In this document: positions 23,592 to 31,082 of the stretch, one piece after another | Layout of the letters: each line of letters opens with the position of its first letter | Numbering within the stretch: the stretch's first letter is position 1 | From: Pyrobaculum sp. 3827-6 | Lineage (GTDB): Archaea; Thermoproteota; Thermoprotei; Thermoproteales; Thermoproteaceae | Assembly (NCBI RefSeq): GCF_025641885.1 | Contig: NZ_JAOTQN010000005.1 | Coordinates: forward strand, 112,451 to 176,450 | Direction: 5' to 3' | Length of the DNA stretch: 64,000 bases | Notes under the pieces: generated by a model | What the model was told of the DNA's origin: nothing | What the model saw: only the letters and a program-made list of their open reading frames with translations | Database searches by the model: none | Translations under genes and position numbers: made by a program

Positions 23592-24926
23592 TTAAGTTGT
23601 TTCTGCGCAGAGTTTTATCCTACCGCCGCTCTCCAAGACGTCGAAAATCTCCTGTAGTGTGTAGGAGTTAGCTGTTCTTTTCCTGAACCCCCTGGCCACT
23701 ATTATATAGACGTCGCCCTCGGCCTTTCTAACGAGATTTCTCATTACAGTTTCTGCGTCGACGTCCGCCGACCACTTCACCTCTCCATATATTCTACAGC
23801 CGTGGGCTTCCCCCGCCAAGTCGATGTCGACATTGCCTTTTACATACTTCCCTAGCTTTACGCCGAATATAGACGGCGAGTAGCGCCTTATAAATTCTTC
23901 AAACATTTCGCCGAAGTACTGGGAGAGGGCTTCTCTGTCTTGGAGAGGCCTCACGTCGCCTTGTTCTAACGCGGAGAGGTTGGGGTAGACGAAGCGAAAC
24001 CAAAACTGGAAGAGATTGTCCGAGATGTAGTAGAGGCCCCTCTTCTTGCCCACGGGCACCTCTCTACGCACAATTTCTAGGTGTTGTAGCACCCACAGAT
24101 ACTTAGACGCCTTACTCCTGTCCAGCCCCGTCCAGTCGGCTATTTCCCCCAGGGCGTGTCTCCCGTCGGCAATTGCCTCGAGTATAGACACGTACACCCG
24201 GGGCTCTCTCAACTCTTCTCTTAACAAAAACATCGGCTCCTCGTAGAGGGGGCCGCCCTTCTTGAAGAGACGCAACAAGTTCTCCTCAAAGCTCCTTTTT
24301 GCGTCAAAGAGAGAGAGGTAGTACGGCACGCCTCCCACCACAGCCCACGCCTTAAATACATCGACGGAGTTCCAGCCGGGGAGAAACTCGCGTATCCTCC
24401 CCGGGGGCAGTTCCCCCATTTTCCAACTCCCAGTGCGCCGGCCGTATAGAGGCGACTTACGCGACAAAACCCTCTCTTCGATCATCCCCACGCTAGACCC
24501 CACCAATATTAAGAAGATTTTTGTCCTAGACAGCGAGAGGTCCCAAGCCCTCTGCAACACGGAGGGGATAGAGGGGTCCAGCTCCACGAGGTATTGAAAC
24601 TCGTCTAGCGCCAGCACCACTCTCTCCTCCGCAGACACGCGGGCGAGGACGTCTAAAAAGACGTCAAATCTCGGCTCCAGATGGCGTAGATACTCCAGCC
24701 CTGTGAGCTCTGCCAACTTGTCCAAAAGCTCCCGTATGTTTTTCTCAATAGAGTCGTAGGTGCACATGTGGTAAATCCCCCTCTTCCCTCTCAAAAACCA
24801 CACCACCAGCGCCGTCTTCCCTATCCTCCTCCTGCCGTACAAGACGAGCATCTGAGCCGCAGGCGACTTGTAAGCCTCCTCCAACCACTGCAACTCAGCC
24901 TCTCTATCGATCAATTTTGACTCCAC
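23592..24926 (-). CDS. Archaeal ATPase with C-terminal DUF234 nuclease-like domain
   Basis: A member of the large archaeal AAA/STAND-type ATPase family that is often linked to mobile DNA and conflict systems. Domains in order: Walker A GRRRIGKTALV, Walker B VVLALDEFQYL, sensor-like IFLILVGSS, a helical region ending GGVPYYLSLFD, a winged helix (LGEIADWTGLDRSKASKYL), then a C-terminal domain with VDIDLAGEA and IYGEVKWS. The last resembles the D...ExK of PD-(D/E)xK nucleases. The GTG at 24926 has TTTTTATTT (minus strand, about 24949-24957) at leaderless spacing; the longer frame is unlikely. Cellular role unknown. Confidence 0.8.
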   Translation of the reverse strand: MESKLIDREAELQWLEEAYKSPAAQMLVLYGRRRIGKTALVVWFLRGKRGIYHMCTYDSIEKNIRELLDKLAELTGLEYLRHLEPRFDVFLDVLARVSAEERVVLALDEFQYLVELDPSIPSVLQRAWDLSLSRTKIFLILVGSSVGMIEERVLSRKSPLYGRRTGSWKMGELPPGRIREFLPGWNSVDVFKAWAVVGGVPYYLSLFDAKRSFEENLLRLFKKGGPLYEEPMFLLREELREPRVYVSILEAIADGRHALGEIADWTGLDRSKASKYLWVLQHLEIVRREVPVGKKRGLYYISDNLFQFWFRFVYPNLSALEQGDVRPLQDREALSQYFGEMFEEFIRRYSPSIFGVKLGKYVKGNVDIDLAGEAHGCRIYGEVKWSADVDAETVMRNLVRKAEGDVYIIVARGFRKRTANSYTLQEIFDVLESGGRIKLCAETT

Positions 24927-25299
24927 AAGTATTATACTCCAGAGGTAAATAAAAATTAAGGCGCCGGGAGGAAGAATCTCCACCCGGTAACCCGCGCCGC
25001 ATATCAACACTTTGCACTAACTATATTCTATAAGTTTTACTAAATTTATTATTGTAAATAGAATAGCAACAGCTTTCTTCATTTGAATATTTTTCAAATA
25101 TTATAGCTCGTGGACAAGTTTTAGTTAGCTTAAACATCCTCTACAAACCTTGTTTTGCACCTGCCGATTTAAATTTCGCCGTGTTAGCTTGTGCCAGATA
25201 ACACTGCGGCTGGCACACGCCGTGCCTCGCCTGTTAACGATGTTAACAGCGTCAGCGTTCATATTAACAATATTTAAAAAGTACAACGGTAATAAGGTT
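24927..25299. other. AT-rich divergent intergenic region with palindromes
   Basis: 373 bases. It holds the ATPase BoxA (about 24949-24957), a 7-base-arm inverted repeat AATATTT-TTC-AAATATT at 25086-25102, the CTGTTAAC palindrome at 25231-25249 and the BoxA aatatttaaaaag (25270-25282) for the channel-like gene. No RNA or protein gene seen. Confidence 0.45.
25231..25249. promoter_or_regulatory. Inverted repeat CTGTTAACGATGTTAACAG upstream of the channel-like gene
   Basis: Perfect 8-base arms with a 3-base spacer, about 21 bases before the BoxA of the gene at 25300. Position upstream of the BRE/BoxA suggests activator binding or an upstream operator. Confidence 0.5.
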
Positions 25300-26148
25300 A
25301 TGTTGCTACAGTTTGGGATTAACTGGGACAAGCTAGTGAGCGACTTGATAAACTACAGCATAGAGGGCGCGGTTGCCATCTTGATTATCCTCATCGCGTG
25401 GGTGGTGGGCTCCGTGGTGGGGAGGGCTGTGAATAGGCTGGTGGAGAGGACTGGTTTAGAGAAGGCTTTTGACAAGACTGACGTTGGTAAGGCTTTTAGG
25501 GCGGCGGGGATAGACCTGTCCAACCTCATAGGGATGCTCGTGACTGCCTTTATAGTTGTGATCGGCGTGGTCATCGCCATTGGCTATCTGAAGATAGGGG
25601 GAGAGGCCGGGGCTCTGCTGGCCCAGGTGGCGCAGTACCTGCCTCGCCTGATCGGCGGCATTATACTACTCACTGTTGGTATAATTCTGGTGGCGCTTCT
25701 AACTGACTACATCGGCAAGCTCATGACTGGCTTGTTCCCTCAGCAGTTTGTGGAGATTGGCGAGATGCTGAGGAACCTTCTGCTTATCGGGCTGATCGCG
25801 CTGATTGTGTCGGTGGCGCTTGACTTGATGCTCTTCACAGGGCCTCTGGTCTACCCGCTTATCTTGGGCACCGTCATCATCGGCGCCGGCATCTTCATCG
25901 GCCACACCATCGTGCGGAACATCGTGGAGGACCACGGCGAGTTCGCAAGTGTGGCTCCCTACGCCAAGTTCCTCCTGTACCTAATATTCCTGATGGTTGG
26001 CCTCGGCGCGATCTTCGCCAACTTCCCCAACACGGCGCACGTGGTGCAGAACGTGGCTTGGGGCGTCGCGATCGCGGCCGGCATAATGCTGGCCCCCATA
26101 ATCTACACACTCGCAAAGAAAATGATCAAAGAAGAGATAAAAGACTAA
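25300..26148 (+). CDS. Membrane protein with conserved TM-helix repeats (small-conductance mechanosensitive channel-related)
   Basis: A 282-residue protein with about six to eight hydrophobic helices. The first is followed by VVGRAVNRLVERTGLEKAFDKT, the linker typical of the conserved TM-helix module found alone or in front of MscS channels. A second copy of the helix-plus-amphipathic pattern appears around IVRNIVEDHGEFASVA. There is no MscS beta-domain, so it is channel-related rather than a proven channel. ATG 25300 has a clean leaderless BoxA; the open frame to 25150 is discounted. It is followed by a C/T-rich run (26149-26172) that could terminate transcription. Confidence 0.75.
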   Translation: MLLQFGINWDKLVSDLINYSIEGAVAILIILIAWVVGSVVGRAVNRLVERTGLEKAFDKTDVGKAFRAAGIDLSNLIGMLVTAFIVVIGVVIAIGYLKIGGEAGALLAQVAQYLPRLIGGIILLTVGIILVALLTDYIGKLMTGLFPQQFVEIGEMLRNLLLIGLIALIVSVALDLMLFTGPLVYPLILGTVIIGAGIFIGHTIVRNIVEDHGEFASVAPYAKFLLYLIFLMVGLGAIFANFPNTAHVVQNVAWGVAIAAGIMLAPIIYTLAKKMIKEEIKD

Positions 26149-26172
26149 TCCCCCCCTTTTTCCCCCCTCTCC
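26149..26172 (+). terminator. Pyrimidine-rich candidate terminator
   Basis: Immediately after the TAA, the + strand reads a run of C, then five T, then C/T (tccccccctttttccccc). Archaeal transcription often stops at such T-rich tracts; no hairpin is needed. Confidence 0.4.
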
Positions 26173-26374
26173 ACGATCCTCCCCCTCGCCGTTCATCCAA
26201 CTTGTGTGCATACCAGCCGTATGGCCCACGGATCCTGTGGACATGGTCGTCCAATGCCCACGGCCTCCCATATCGGCTACTAGTGTGCGGCTGGTGGGTG
26301 GCCGGTGGCGGGGCTTGGCTTTCTCTCCGCCGTCTGTGTCGTAATCTTTATATAGTTTTATATACTGGGGGGTC

Positions 26375-26839
26375 ATGCATATTGAGGTTAGGGACCCCAC
26401 GCTGGTTGAGCGTCTTAGGAGGCTTCTTCCGAGGCCGGACGCCCCTTTTGACGACGTCATCATCAAGCTCCTGGAGCAGCCGTGCAAGCTGAGGATCAGA
26501 GAGATCGTCGAGGAGGTTTTAGCGACCCTCAACCTGGAGGAGCGGGTTGTGAAGGTTGTGGAGGGGGCGGTGGCGCGGAGCATGGGTGATCTCGAGAGGG
26601 GTGTGGCGCGCGCCGTGGAGAGGGCGTTGAGGGATGTGGTGCGTCAGTTGCAGGAGAGGGGGTTCGAGGTGGGGGGCGGCTGGGAGGCTGTGGTTCGGGA
26701 GGCCAGCAGGAGGCCGGATGGCTGTCTGACCTTTGCAGAGATTAGGAGGTACTACGGTAAGAATCTCAACAGCGTCATGCTTAGGAAGAGGGGGTTTGTG
26801 CAGAGGGAGAGGGGGCTTTGGTGTCTACCTAAGAGCTAG
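26375..26839 (+). CDS. Conserved hypothetical with helical core and possible DNA-binding C-terminus
   Basis: A 154-residue protein. It begins HIEVRDPTLVERLRRLL, has a long amphipathic helical centre (LEERVVKVVEGAVARS through ERALRDVVRQLQERG) suited to coiled-coil assembly, and ends with a compact TFAEIRRYYGKNLNSVMLRK block. That block followed by RERGLWCLP resembles a small helix-turn-helix with wing. I do not recognise the family. A strong doubled TATA (tttatatagttttatata, 26348-26365) precedes the ATG. The 3' end overlaps the HAD gene convergently by 15 bases. Confidence 0.6.
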   Translation: MHIEVRDPTLVERLRRLLPRPDAPFDDVIIKLLEQPCKLRIREIVEEVLATLNLEERVVKVVEGAVARSMGDLERGVARAVERALRDVVRQLQERGFEVGGGWEAVVREASRRPDGCLTFAEIRRYYGKNLNSVMLRKRGFVQRERGLWCLPKS

Positions 26840-27508
26840 CACGCACCTCACCGCGTCTGGTAGCTCCTTTAGGTTTTTCACCACGCCGTCTGGGCGGACC
26901 GCGTCTATGGATATGGCGAGGCGTCGGGAGTGCTCCGCGGCTTCTCTCTCCCAGTCGCCGTAGAATATGGCGAGTAGGCCGAAGCGTTTTGGGAAGTAGA
27001 CGTCGAAGACTGGGTTGTCCCCCACCATTAGGTCGGCGTCTTGGAAGTACTGGGGGCACGTCTTGGGGCATCTGTAGGCGTCGGAGGTCCTCACTCCGTC
27101 GACTAGCTTGTCGAGGCCTAGGTGCCGGATGACGGGTAGCTGGTAGGTGGCGTGGCCGTTGGTGGCTATCTCGACGCGGTGGCCCATGGCCCTCAGCTCC
27201 CGCAGGGCCTCCAAGGCGCCGTCGGCTGGGCGGAAGCGCGGGAGATGTCTGTGGAGCGCCTCCAGGACGCTCGGCGCCTTCCCCGCCCCCAGCTCCTCCG
27301 CCACGGCGTCGAAGAGCTGTTGCCAGTCGAATGCCCGCCAGTCTAGCCTCCTCATGAGGATGAGGTTCTTCTCCCTGGCCCTTCTCCACACCTCGTCGGG
27401 CGCGGCGCCGGCCCTCTCGGCTATCGCCTTGCAGACCTCGGCGAAGACCGGGTTCCAGGCGTCGAGGGGTAGTAGCGTCCCGTCTAGATCTACTAGAATA
27501 GTCGCCAT
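26825..27508 (-). CDS. HAD-superfamily hydrolase (phosphatase)
   Basis: A 227-residue haloacid dehalogenase-type phosphatase. Motif I is [13 protein letters not shown] (nucleophile Asp and acid Asp), motif II EIATNGH, motif III the lysine in YRCPKTCPQYF, and motif IV DLMVGDNPVFDVY; all catalytic residues are intact. A helical cap lies between motifs I and II. The ATG at 27508 overlaps the end of the UbiA-family gene, so both are probably co-translated. Substrate unknown; context suggests a phosphate on an isoprenoid or lipid intermediate, but that is inference. Confidence 0.85.
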   Translation of the reverse strand: MATILVDLDGTLLPLDAWNPVFAEVCKAIAERAGAAPDEVWRRAREKNLILMRRLDWRAFDWQQLFDAVAEELGAGKAPSVLEALHRHLPRFRPADGALEALRELRAMGHRVEIATNGHATYQLPVIRHLGLDKLVDGVRTSDAYRCPKTCPQYFQDADLMVGDNPVFDVYFPKRFGLLAIFYGDWEREAAEHSRRLAISIDAVRPDGVVKNLKELPDAVRCVLALR

Positions 27509-28320
27509 AGCCCCTCGGCGACTAGAGCCACCAGCGTCGTCCCGAAGGCGGCGAGGGTGCCGTTGCGGAACCTCCGCCACCGCCCCCTCGAGGCTTCTAT
27601 CGATAGGTAGAGCAACATGACGCTTGTGGCCGCGGCGCCCGCCGCGAGTAGGTGCAGCCCGGCGGAGAGGGAGGCGTACGTCAGCCACAGGCCGAGGGCT
27701 GTGGAGGCGGCGGTGGTCCAGGCCCCCAGCGCCGCGGTCTTCTCCGGGCCTATGCGGGCCGCCAGGGTGGTGACGCCGGCTTTCAAGTCCCCCTCGTAGT
27801 CCATGGCCGTCTTCACAAGCTCCCGGCCGAGGTTAGCCACTAGGGACGAGGCGAAGAGGAGGTTGAGGACGGCCGACGCGGCGCCTGCCGCGGCCATGCC
27901 GTATATGTAGGTCATGGATGTGAGGAAGGCGACTGTCAAGTTGCCAGCGAGGGGTACCCGCTTGAGTCTGGAGTTGTACAACACGCCGAAGACCACGGCC
28001 GCCGTGTATATGGCCAGGGGGGCCGGGCCCAGTATAGCCGCCAGAGCGGCGCCGAGGGCCAGCGACCCGTACGCGACGAGGCGCGCCGCCTCTACGCTGA
28101 CGTCTCCCTTCACAAGCGGCGCATCTGGCCTGTTAACACGGTCCTCCTCTAGGTTCGCCAGGTCGTTGTGGGCGAAGAGGCCGGCTTCGGCTAGGAAGGT
28201 GGAGGCGGCCAGCAACGCCATGGCCGAGGGATCTCTCCCGCCCGCCACGGCGTAGGAGGCGGTGGACGCCAGGGCTGCCAGGACTCCGTGTTCGCCTCTT
28301 ATGAGTCTCCAGAGCGACAC
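27493..28320 (-). CDS. UbiA-family prenyltransferase (probable digeranylgeranylglyceryl phosphate synthase)
   Basis: An integral membrane prenyltransferase of 275 residues with about eight helices. The first aspartate-rich region is [20 protein letters not shown], with the family's NDxxxxxxD spacing and the RPDAP seen in archaeal lipid enzymes. The second is [18 protein letters not shown] (DxxxD). In archaea this family usually adds the second geranylgeranyl chain to glycerol phosphate for membrane ether lipids; quinone or haem side-chain synthesis is the alternative. GTG start with ATTAAAG (28341-28347) read on the minus strand. It is coupled to the HAD phosphatase downstream. Confidence 0.83.
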   Translation of the reverse strand: MSLWRLIRGEHGVLAALASTASYAVAGGRDPSAMALLAASTFLAEAGLFAHNDLANLEEDRVNRPDAPLVKGDVSVEAARLVAYGSLALGAALAAILGPAPLAIYTAAVVFGVLYNSRLKRVPLAGNLTVAFLTSMTYIYGMAAAGAASAVLNLLFASSLVANLGRELVKTAMDYEGDLKAGVTTLAARIGPEKTAALGAWTTAASTALGLWLTYASLSAGLHLLAAGAAATSVMLLYLSIEASRGRWRRFRNGTLAAFGTTLVALVAEGLWRLF

Positions 28321-28404
28321 GGCTTCTCGTTCGTCTGGAGATTAAAGTTATTTACGCCGTGGGCTGTAGGCATCAATTTTATAAATGTCTTTTTCATGGG
28401 GGCC

Positions 28405-28962
28405 GTGCCTCGGCATCAGAACTTCTCGCTTGGCGACGAGGAGGTTGTTAGGCTGGTGTTTAGGGAGTACGGGGTTAAGATTACGGCGGAGCAGATAGCG
28501 AGGGCGTACGCCCCGGAACAGAGGATGTCGTGGAAGAAGAGCGTGGAGGTGGCGAGGTTTATAAAGGGCATGACGCTGAGGCAGGCGAGGGCTTGGCTGG
28601 AGGACGTGGTGAAGCTCAAGCGCCCGGTGCCGATTAGGACTTTTAAGAAGAAGCAGGCTCACCACGCGGCTCCCTGGGAGGGGTGGCCGGTGGCGAAGTG
28701 GCCTGTTAAGGTGGCGAGGCGCTACCTCAAGCTGTTGGAAAATCTCGAGAACAACGCCAAGTTCAGGGGGCTAGACGTGGAGCGGGTGGTGATTGTCCAC
28801 GCCGCGGCTCACAAGGGGATTAGAATCCCCAACATCATGCCGCGGGCCTTCGGCAGAGCCACGCGTTTCGACGAGCAGACGGTCAACGTCGAGCTGGTGG
28901 CCGCGGAGTTGCCCAGAGAGGTGGTGCCTAAGCACTACAAGCTTAACCTAGTTAAAAAGTAA
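28405..28962 (+). CDS. rpl22: Large-subunit ribosomal protein L22
   Basis: Protein of the peptide exit tunnel. The archaeal-type sequence shows [54 protein letters not shown] and the loop [18 protein letters not shown], then [13 protein letters not shown]. An ATG at 28396 is in frame, but ttttataaa (28377-28385) is 24-25 bases from the GTG at 28405, the normal leaderless distance here. In most archaea L22 directly precedes S3; here a 311-base spacer separates them. Confidence 0.95.
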   Translation: MPRHQNFSLGDEEVVRLVFREYGVKITAEQIARAYAPEQRMSWKKSVEVARFIKGMTLRQARAWLEDVVKLKRPVPIRTFKKKQAHHAAPWEGWPVAKWPVKVARRYLKLLENLENNAKFRGLDVERVVIVHAAAHKGIRIPNIMPRAFGRATRFDEQTVNVELVAAELPREVVPKHYKLNLVKK

Positions 28963-29273
28963 AATCAACACTACAGTTAGCACAACTCTACGGCTTTTAA
29001 TAGTGTTATTTACTGAACCACGGGTGGTTGTAGAAGGTCAGCAAGGGGTGAATCGGTCACCTGTCTCCCTAAAGGAATTTCCATCACTGCTTGTTGTATT
29101 GCGTTGAGGTTTTAATTTTTGCGTGTGCGTCCCATGTAGGTGGACGCCGGCTCAAGGCGCACGGTGGCGTTTGGCGCGCCACCTGTGAGTGGCATCTGCC
29201 TTTCTTCTCTTGTCCGGCCTGCCAGAGGTGCTGTGGGCGAAAAAGTTTAAATATGGCGTGATGTGTGGGTGCG
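28963..29273. other. Long spacer between rpl22 and rps3 with potential RNA structure
   Basis: No protein gene. A TATA-like cttttaata (28993-29001) could start a transcript near 29020. After it come short inverted repeats: CCAC-GG-GTGG (29019-29028), GGTGA-ATCGG-TCACC (29047-29061) and an imperfect GGTGG...CCACC pair (about 29140-29190). The BoxA of rps3 (aagtttaaata, 29243-29253) ends the spacer. I cannot identify a known RNA. Confidence 0.35.
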
Positions 29274-29930
29274 ATGTCTGCCCAGCAGAGGAGGTTGCCT
29301 GTCTATAAGAAGATTCTTGAGGAGAATAAGAAGAAGTGGATGATTAAGGAGTTTCTGGAGTATAGGCTTAGCAGATACGGCTATATCGATTCTGAGATTT
29401 TGAAGACGCCGCTGGGGACTCGTATAGTGATATACGCGGAGAGGCCTTCTAGAATTATTGGGAGGAAGGGGGTTATCGTCAAGGAGATTAGTAACATACT
29501 TACGACGAAGCTCGGCGTCGAGAATCCGCAGATTGACGTGATAGACGTGTCTAAGATCGAGGCGCCTGAGATGTTCCCCAAGGTCGTGGCGTACCGCATT
29601 GCCAACGCCATGGCTAAAGGCGTGAGGTTTAGGAGGGTTATGTTTGTGGCTATTAGACAGCTCATGGAGGCGGGGGCCAAGGGCTTCGAGATTGTGGTAA
29701 GCGGCAAGCTCTCCACCGAGAGGGCGCGGTTTGAGAAGCAGACCTACGGCAAGCTGTACAAAATCGGCTACGACGCGAGGAACAGGGTTAGGAGAGCGGT
29801 GATCCACATATTGCTCAAGCCCGGCATCTACGGGATTGAGGTTAGGATTACGCCAGCCACGCTCCAGTACTCCGACGAGTATAAAATTAAGCCGCCGATC
29901 AGACCTGAGGCGGCTCAGCAACAGGCCTAG
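29274..29930 (+). CDS. rps3: Small-subunit ribosomal protein S3
   Basis: Forms the mRNA entry site of the 30S subunit. The 218-residue archaeal S3 has the KH domain with PSRIIGRKGVIVKEISNIL (GxxG loop IIGRKG), then FRRVMFVAIRQLMEAGAKG and EIVVSGKLSTERARFEK. The ATG at 29274 is 26 bases after the BoxA; an in-frame upstream start at 29265 is less well placed. It is followed by rpl29 with its own A/T-rich box. Confidence 0.96.
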   Translation: MSAQQRRLPVYKKILEENKKKWMIKEFLEYRLSRYGYIDSEILKTPLGTRIVIYAERPSRIIGRKGVIVKEISNILTTKLGVENPQIDVIDVSKIEAPEMFPKVVAYRIANAMAKGVRFRRVMFVAIRQLMEAGAKGFEIVVSGKLSTERARFEKQTYGKLYKIGYDARNRVRRAVIHILLKPGIYGIEVRITPATLQYSDEYKIKPPIRPEAAQQQA

Positions 29931-29971
29931 CCCGGGTTTAAAACTTTTAAACCTCCACGAATCGCGCCTCT

Positions 29972-30178
29972 ATGTCCTCTGAGAAGAAGCTTAAGCCCAG
30001 CGTGCTTAGGGAGATGAAGCCCGAGGAGCGGAGGGAGCTTCTCAACCAGCTCAGGGCTGAGCTGGTGAGGCTGGAGACGCAACGGGCCCGGGGCTTCGTG
30101 GAGAAGCCTGGAAGGATTAGACAGGTTCGGCGGGCTATTGCGAGGATTTTGACTATTGAGAGGGAGTTGAGGAAGTAG
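29972..30178 (+). CDS. rpl29: Large-subunit ribosomal protein L29
   Basis: A 68-residue two-helix protein near the exit tunnel. LREMKPEERRELLNQLRAELVRLETQ and the basic GRIRQVRRAIARILTIERE are typical of L29. The stop TAG overlaps the GTG of the next gene by one base (TAGTG). A BoxA (aaaacttttaaacc, about 29940-29953) suggests that it can also start its own transcript. Confidence 0.93.
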   Translation: MSSEKKLKPSVLREMKPEERRELLNQLRAELVRLETQRARGFVEKPGRIRQVRRAIARILTIERELRK

Positions 30179-30420
30179 TGCCGGCTCGTTGCGTGGATTT
30201 GCTGGGGAGGGAGGTCGCCACCTACAAGTGTCCCTATCGAGTCAGGGGGGTGGTTGTCGGCGAGACCTACAACACGTTCCTCGTCTTCGCCCGCGGCCGG
30301 GTGATCACCGTTCCGAAGGCTCTCTGCCACTTTTTTGTCTATGGGGATAATGTCTTGGTAAACGGGATGTATCTAGTCGGCTACCGCGACAAGAGGCTTT
30401 TCGACTGCGGGCTCCGCTAG
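30178..30420 (+). CDS. Candidate RNase P protein component 1 (Rpp29/Pop4-like), shortened
   Basis: An 80-residue protein in the exact place (directly after rpl29) where archaeal ribosomal operons carry Rpp29. The reading LLGREVATYKCPYRVRGVVV, then ETYNTFLVFARGRVITVPK and FVYGDNVLVNGMYLVGYRDK follows the Sm-like barrel of Rpp29. In that family a G-x-V-V-x-E-T-x-N-T-x-x-V strand pair leads to VPK, then a phenylalanine, then a strand ending near a basic R. It lacks the N- and C-terminal helical extensions of typical Rpp29. GTG start coupled to rpl29. Rpp29 was, as I recall, not detected in Pyrobaculum, so this needs testing. Confidence 0.6.
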   Translation: MPARCVDLLGREVATYKCPYRVRGVVVGETYNTFLVFARGRVITVPKALCHFFVYGDNVLVNGMYLVGYRDKRLFDCGLR

Positions 30421-31082
30421 CTCCTCAGCTTTTCCAGGAGCTGTAGAAGGGCGTGGTGGTCCCCGGGCGCGGATAGAACTATACCCGGTGCCGCCTCTTG
30501 TAGCTGGTGTATGAGCCCCAGGGCCTCCCCCGGCGTGACTGCCGTCTGTCCCAGCTTCTCTAAAATGGAAGCGTTTCTGCCTGTCTTGACGAGTATGTAG
30601 GGGTACACGACCGGCGGGAGGCCTTGTAGTTGCTTTGGCTCTGTGAAGTGTAGGGCTAGGTAGAAGTCAGCCCCTATCTCCAGCCTCTTTGCGTAGTCCC
30701 TCCTGAGGCTTAGAAGGGCTCCTGTCTTGAAGCCCATACTCTTCGCGGCGGCTACGGCCTCCTCTGTGGTTACCTCCCCCACCGGCTTGCCCTCGGCGGG
30801 GGGGTCGCCTTGTAGCACCACGACGTATCTAATATCTAAGATGTGGGCCCCGCCTAGGAGGGATTTGAAAGCCGTCTTGTTCAGATCCATCAGCCTGATG
30901 TGGACGATGGGCTCCAGCCCGAGCTGTTTGGCCAAGGCGCCAACGGCTAGGGAGTGGGCTGTGGGCTTCCCCCCGGGGGCTTCTGGTATGTCCACCTTCT
31001 CCACGTACCTCCTGACGGCCTCTAGCCTCTTCACCAGCTTGGCCTTGTTGAGGGATGGGGTTATTTCGGCGATTATCTCCAT
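30417..31082 (-). CDS. Methylenetetrahydrofolate reductase-like TIM-barrel protein
   Basis: A 221-residue protein, shorter than bacterial MetF (about 290). IIAEITPSLN opens the barrel; PIVHIRLMDLNKTAFKSLL, YVVVLQGDPPAEG (the conserved GDPP loop near FAD) and the C-terminal LEKLGQTAVTPGEALGLI fit the MTHFR superfamily. It may act on a modified folate, as crenarchaea do not use standard folate throughout. Its ATG directly follows the stop of atpI, so the two are co-transcribed. The function in an ATPase transcript is not obvious. Confidence 0.75.
   Translation of the reverse strand: MEIIAEITPSLNKAKLVKRLEAVRRYVEKVDIPEAPGGKPTAHSLAVGALAKQLGLEPIVHIRLMDLNKTAFKSLLGGAHILDIRYVVVLQGDPPAEGKPVGEVTTEEAVAAAKSMGFKTGALLSLRRDYAKRLEIGADFYLALHFTEPKQLQGLPPVVYPYILVKTGRNASILEKLGQTAVTPGEALGLIHQLQEAAPGIVLSAPGDHHALLQLLEKLRS

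Noticed and set aside
28288..28404. N-terminal extension of L22
   Set aside because: It precedes the BoxA and includes the divergent gene's promoter; archaeal L22 begins near the GTG at 28405.
28963..29273. RNase P RNA or SRP RNA gene
   Set aside because: I could not find the conserved core segments of either RNA, so only a general structured-RNA possibility is reported.
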